Positions 62,357 to 64,000 of a DNA stretch of 64,000 nucleotides are shown piece after piece. A program made the translations under genes and the position numbers. Source of the DNA: Lentisphaerota bacterium (lineage in GTDB: Bacteria > Verrucomicrobiota > Kiritimatiellia > UBA8416 > JAIOPI01); the NCBI GenBank assembly GCA_021413965.1, contig JAIOPI010000026.1, positions 27,957 to 91,956 on the forward strand, in the 5' to 3' direction. Within the stretch, counting starts at the first letter, position 1. Every line of letters starts with the position of its first letter. The notes below the pieces were generated by a model. It was not told where the DNA came from and ran no database searches. It saw nothing but the letters and a program-made list of their open reading frames with translations.

Positions 62357-63691
62357 ATGAGTGGAGCCGAGCAGAAGCCGCTGCGCCAGCGCCTCGCGTT
62401 GCGATTCGCAGCCGCTGGCTTGGCCACACTGTTCGGTTTGTACGTTTCCGAGGCGGTCTTGCGCATTCTGAATTGGCCGGTGTCGGTCTCACAGGCCCGC
62501 TCGGATAGTTTGGATGCGCGTGCGGCGCGTGCGGCACAAGTGGGCATTCCCTTTGACTTGCGCGACCCCTTGGATGTCATCCTTGATCTTCGAGCGCAGG
62601 GGCGTCGCGCCTACCCATGCAGCTCGATCGAGTCGTACCTTGGATTTGGGGGGATCGCGACGACGGCGGAGGAGCCGCTGGAAACGAAGGGCGTGATCAA
62701 CGCGGTGGTGAAGGTCGGAGGCGTGCGGGTTCTGCCGCTTAGCCACCCATCGAAGACCTTGCTCGTCAGCGATGACAACGAGAACGGTTATTACCCGGTC
62801 TTTGTCACCGATGAACGGGGCTTTCGCAATCCTCCGGGCATTTGGCAGATCGATCAGGCCGATATTGTTGGTTTGGGAGATTCCTTCGTGGAAGGTTGCG
62901 AGGTCAGAGAAAATGAGTCCTTCATGTCCCGCATTCGCGAGCGTTACCCGCGCACTGTGAATCTGGGGTTAGGCGGAGGGAGTCCATTGACCGCGCTGGC
63001 AACGCTTCGGGAGTACGGCGGTCTGTTGCGGCCAAGAGTCGTGCTGTGGTGCTACTACAGCGGGAACGACTACCAGGATGCCGCGGCGCACGTGCGCTCG
63101 CCGATCCTGAAGGCGTACCTGAACGACGACGGGTTCACCCAGAATCTTGCCACCCGACAAGCCGAGATGGACTCCGCTATCCGGGATTTCCTGGAGTGGG
63201 AGGTGCAGGCCTGCCTGCGTCTTCGCCGGGATCCCTCGATCGGTTCCTGGCTTTCTCTGGGCCGGCTGCGGTTGAATCTGGCCGACATTCCACGGCGGAT
63301 TGCGCTGAGTCGGGCCGTTGAGCCTGTGGATGCGCTCGAGTCCGTGCTGCTCTCGGGCGCCAAAATGAAGGCGCTGGTGGAGTCATGGGGCGGCCGTCTC
63401 TACTTCGTGTACTTGCCGAACACCGGCACGCTGTTGCAGCCACTCCAGTGGTATGAGAGCGAGCAGTTTCGCGTCCTGCGCGCAGAGCTCGAAGCGCGTG
63501 GCATTCCCGTCATCGACGTCGCCACACCCATCCGAGATCGTGTGGACTGTGCTGAGTTGCTGCCCTTTGGCCTCCCTGGCCACTTCAACGCCACGGGCAA
63601 TCGTGTTGTGGCGGAGGAGATTCTGAAAAGGCTGACGGAGGACCCCGCCAAGCCGCTCTCGTCGTCTTCACCGTTAACCGGATACCCTTAG
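62357..63691 (+). CDS. Membrane-anchored SGNH-fold hydrolase/acyltransferase 2
   Basis: This 444-residue protein has an N-terminal helix (LRFAAAGLATLFGLYVSEAVL, about 14-34) and an extracytoplasmic SGNH domain. Block I is VGLGDSFVEGCEV with the nucleophile Ser, block III is LWCYYSGNDYQD (Asn), and block V ends LPGHFNATGNRVVA (His). It is larger than the preceding SGNH protein and only distantly related. Its likely activity is a surface-polysaccharide acyltransferase or esterase; the substrate is unknown. It follows the first SGNH gene by 129 bases containing two hairpins, and is probably cotranscribed. Confidence 0.82.
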   Translation: MSGAEQKPLRQRLALRFAAAGLATLFGLYVSEAVLRILNWPVSVSQARSDSLDARAARAAQVGIPFDLRDPLDVILDLRAQGRRAYPCSSIESYLGFGGIATTAEEPLETKGVINAVVKVGGVRVLPLSHPSKTLLVSDDNENGYYPVFVTDERGFRNPPGIWQIDQADIVGLGDSFVEGCEVRENESFMSRIRERYPRTVNLGLGGGSPLTALATLREYGGLLRPRVVLWCYYSGNDYQDAAAHVRSPILKAYLNDDGFTQNLATRQAEMDSAIRDFLEWEVQACLRLRRDPSIGSWLSLGRLRLNLADIPRRIALSRAVEPVDALESVLLSGAKMKALVESWGGRLYFVYLPNTGTLLQPLQWYESEQFRVLRAELEARGIPVIDVATPIRDRVDCAELLPFGLPGHFNATGNRVVAEEILKRLTEDPAKPLSSSSPLTGYP

Positions 63692-63801
63692 AGCCTTGCC
63701 TATAACTTCAAGCCACAGCGAACGCTGTTTTCAGTTCCAATCCGCTGATGTGGCGTAACTTGTATTGTCCTGGATTCGGTTTGCCTCGTCGTCGGCAGGA
63801 T

Positions 63802-63861
63802 TCTCCCGCAGAGTGGCAGAGATCAGGCAAAGATCTGGCACTCACGAACCGCTGAGAGGGC
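63802..63861 (+). repeat. REP-like unit, copy 3
   Basis: TCTCCCGCAGAG at 63802-63813 is followed 40 bases later by TCACGAACCGCTGAGAGGGC at 63842-63861, the same pair and spacing as at 17367. The right half of the hairpin has been replaced, so this copy is truncated. The rest of 63692-63964 shows no gene. Confidence 0.5.
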
Positions 63862-63964
63862 ACTGCTGTCCGGTTAAGGGTTTTGTTTTGCGTTGTAAGT
63901 AGCTATATCGAAATCAGTTGTGGAGTAAATTTATCGTGATCGATTTGAATTCAAACGATAAGGC

Positions 63965-63996
63965 TGAGCACCTCTGGATGCGTGGAGGTGCTCATG
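63965..63996 (+). promoter_or_regulatory. Hairpin over the ribosome-binding site of the next gene
   Basis: TGAGCACCTC and GAGGTGCTCA form a 10-bp perfect stem with a ten-base loop. The right arm contains GGAGG, and an ATG begins at its last base, five bases after the GGAGG, with the window ending in ATGAACC. The hairpin would mask both signals. The downstream gene is outside the window. Confidence 0.4.
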
Positions 63997-64000
63997 AACC

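Overview
The window is high-GC DNA with very few canonical promoters. It encodes Tat- and Sec-exported carbohydrate enzymes, a Cys-type sulfatase, GH116- and GH172-type glycosidases, MtaA-like URO-D proteins, a Tat-exported [NiFe] hydrogenase, rubrerythrin and giant DUF2341/LamG surface proteins. Together these suggest an anaerobic polysaccharide-degrading member of the PVC superphylum, most likely a Kiritimatiellota/Verrucomicrobiota-type bacterium. The taxonomic placement is inference from gene content; no rRNA is present.

Layout. (1) 1-1227: a three-gene hipB-hipS-hipT toxin-antitoxin locus on the minus strand, with hipT cut by the window edge. (2) 1.6-6.65 kb: an eroded region holding an XRE HTH gene without a natural end, a small secreted repeat protein, rubrerythrin and a BaiN/HI0933 flavoprotein. 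Between them lie remnants of ClpX-like, DUF4143, GH130 and AraC genes, several of which have lost an internal segment. (3) 6.67-20.2 kb: a catabolic island. It has URO-D/sulfatase/URO-D (plus), GH116/GH172 (minus), URO-D/PHP/PhyH (plus), and a TIM-barrel epimerase with a secreted beta-helix protein (minus). (4) 20.6-59.6 kb: six giant secreted DUF2341 paralogues (called A-F here), all on the plus strand. They are interrupted by a minus-strand hydrogenase operon (25.1-32.4 kb) and by a Nudix/WbuC-cupin pair. (5) 59.7-63.7 kb: a DUF4143 ATPase, a 188-bp near-perfect inverted repeat and two membrane-anchored SGNH-fold proteins. The last 300 bp hold a dispersed repeat and a hairpin over an apparent ribosome-binding site of the next gene.

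How the parts may work together. The sulfatase, glycosidases, beta-helix protein and epimerase fit desulfation and depolymerisation of a sulfated, possibly methylated glycan; the URO-D proteins could move methyl groups. The giant DUF2341/LamG/Calx-beta proteins are good candidates for surface adhesins or glycan-binding structures.

The most unusual system is the hydrogenase operon. Small subunit, large subunit and maturation protease are followed, with start/stop overlaps, by a 1444-residue secreted protein. That protein has a DUF2271-like domain with an ApbE-type flavinylation motif, CARDB-like domains and an LVIVD-type propeller. No cytochrome b subunit or membrane anchor is present. This suggests an extracytoplasmic hydrogenase whose electron partner may be a covalently flavinylated secreted protein. 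A second unexpected signal is a short hydrophobic-Val-Arg C-terminal tail shared by the DUF2341 paralogues although their last domains differ.
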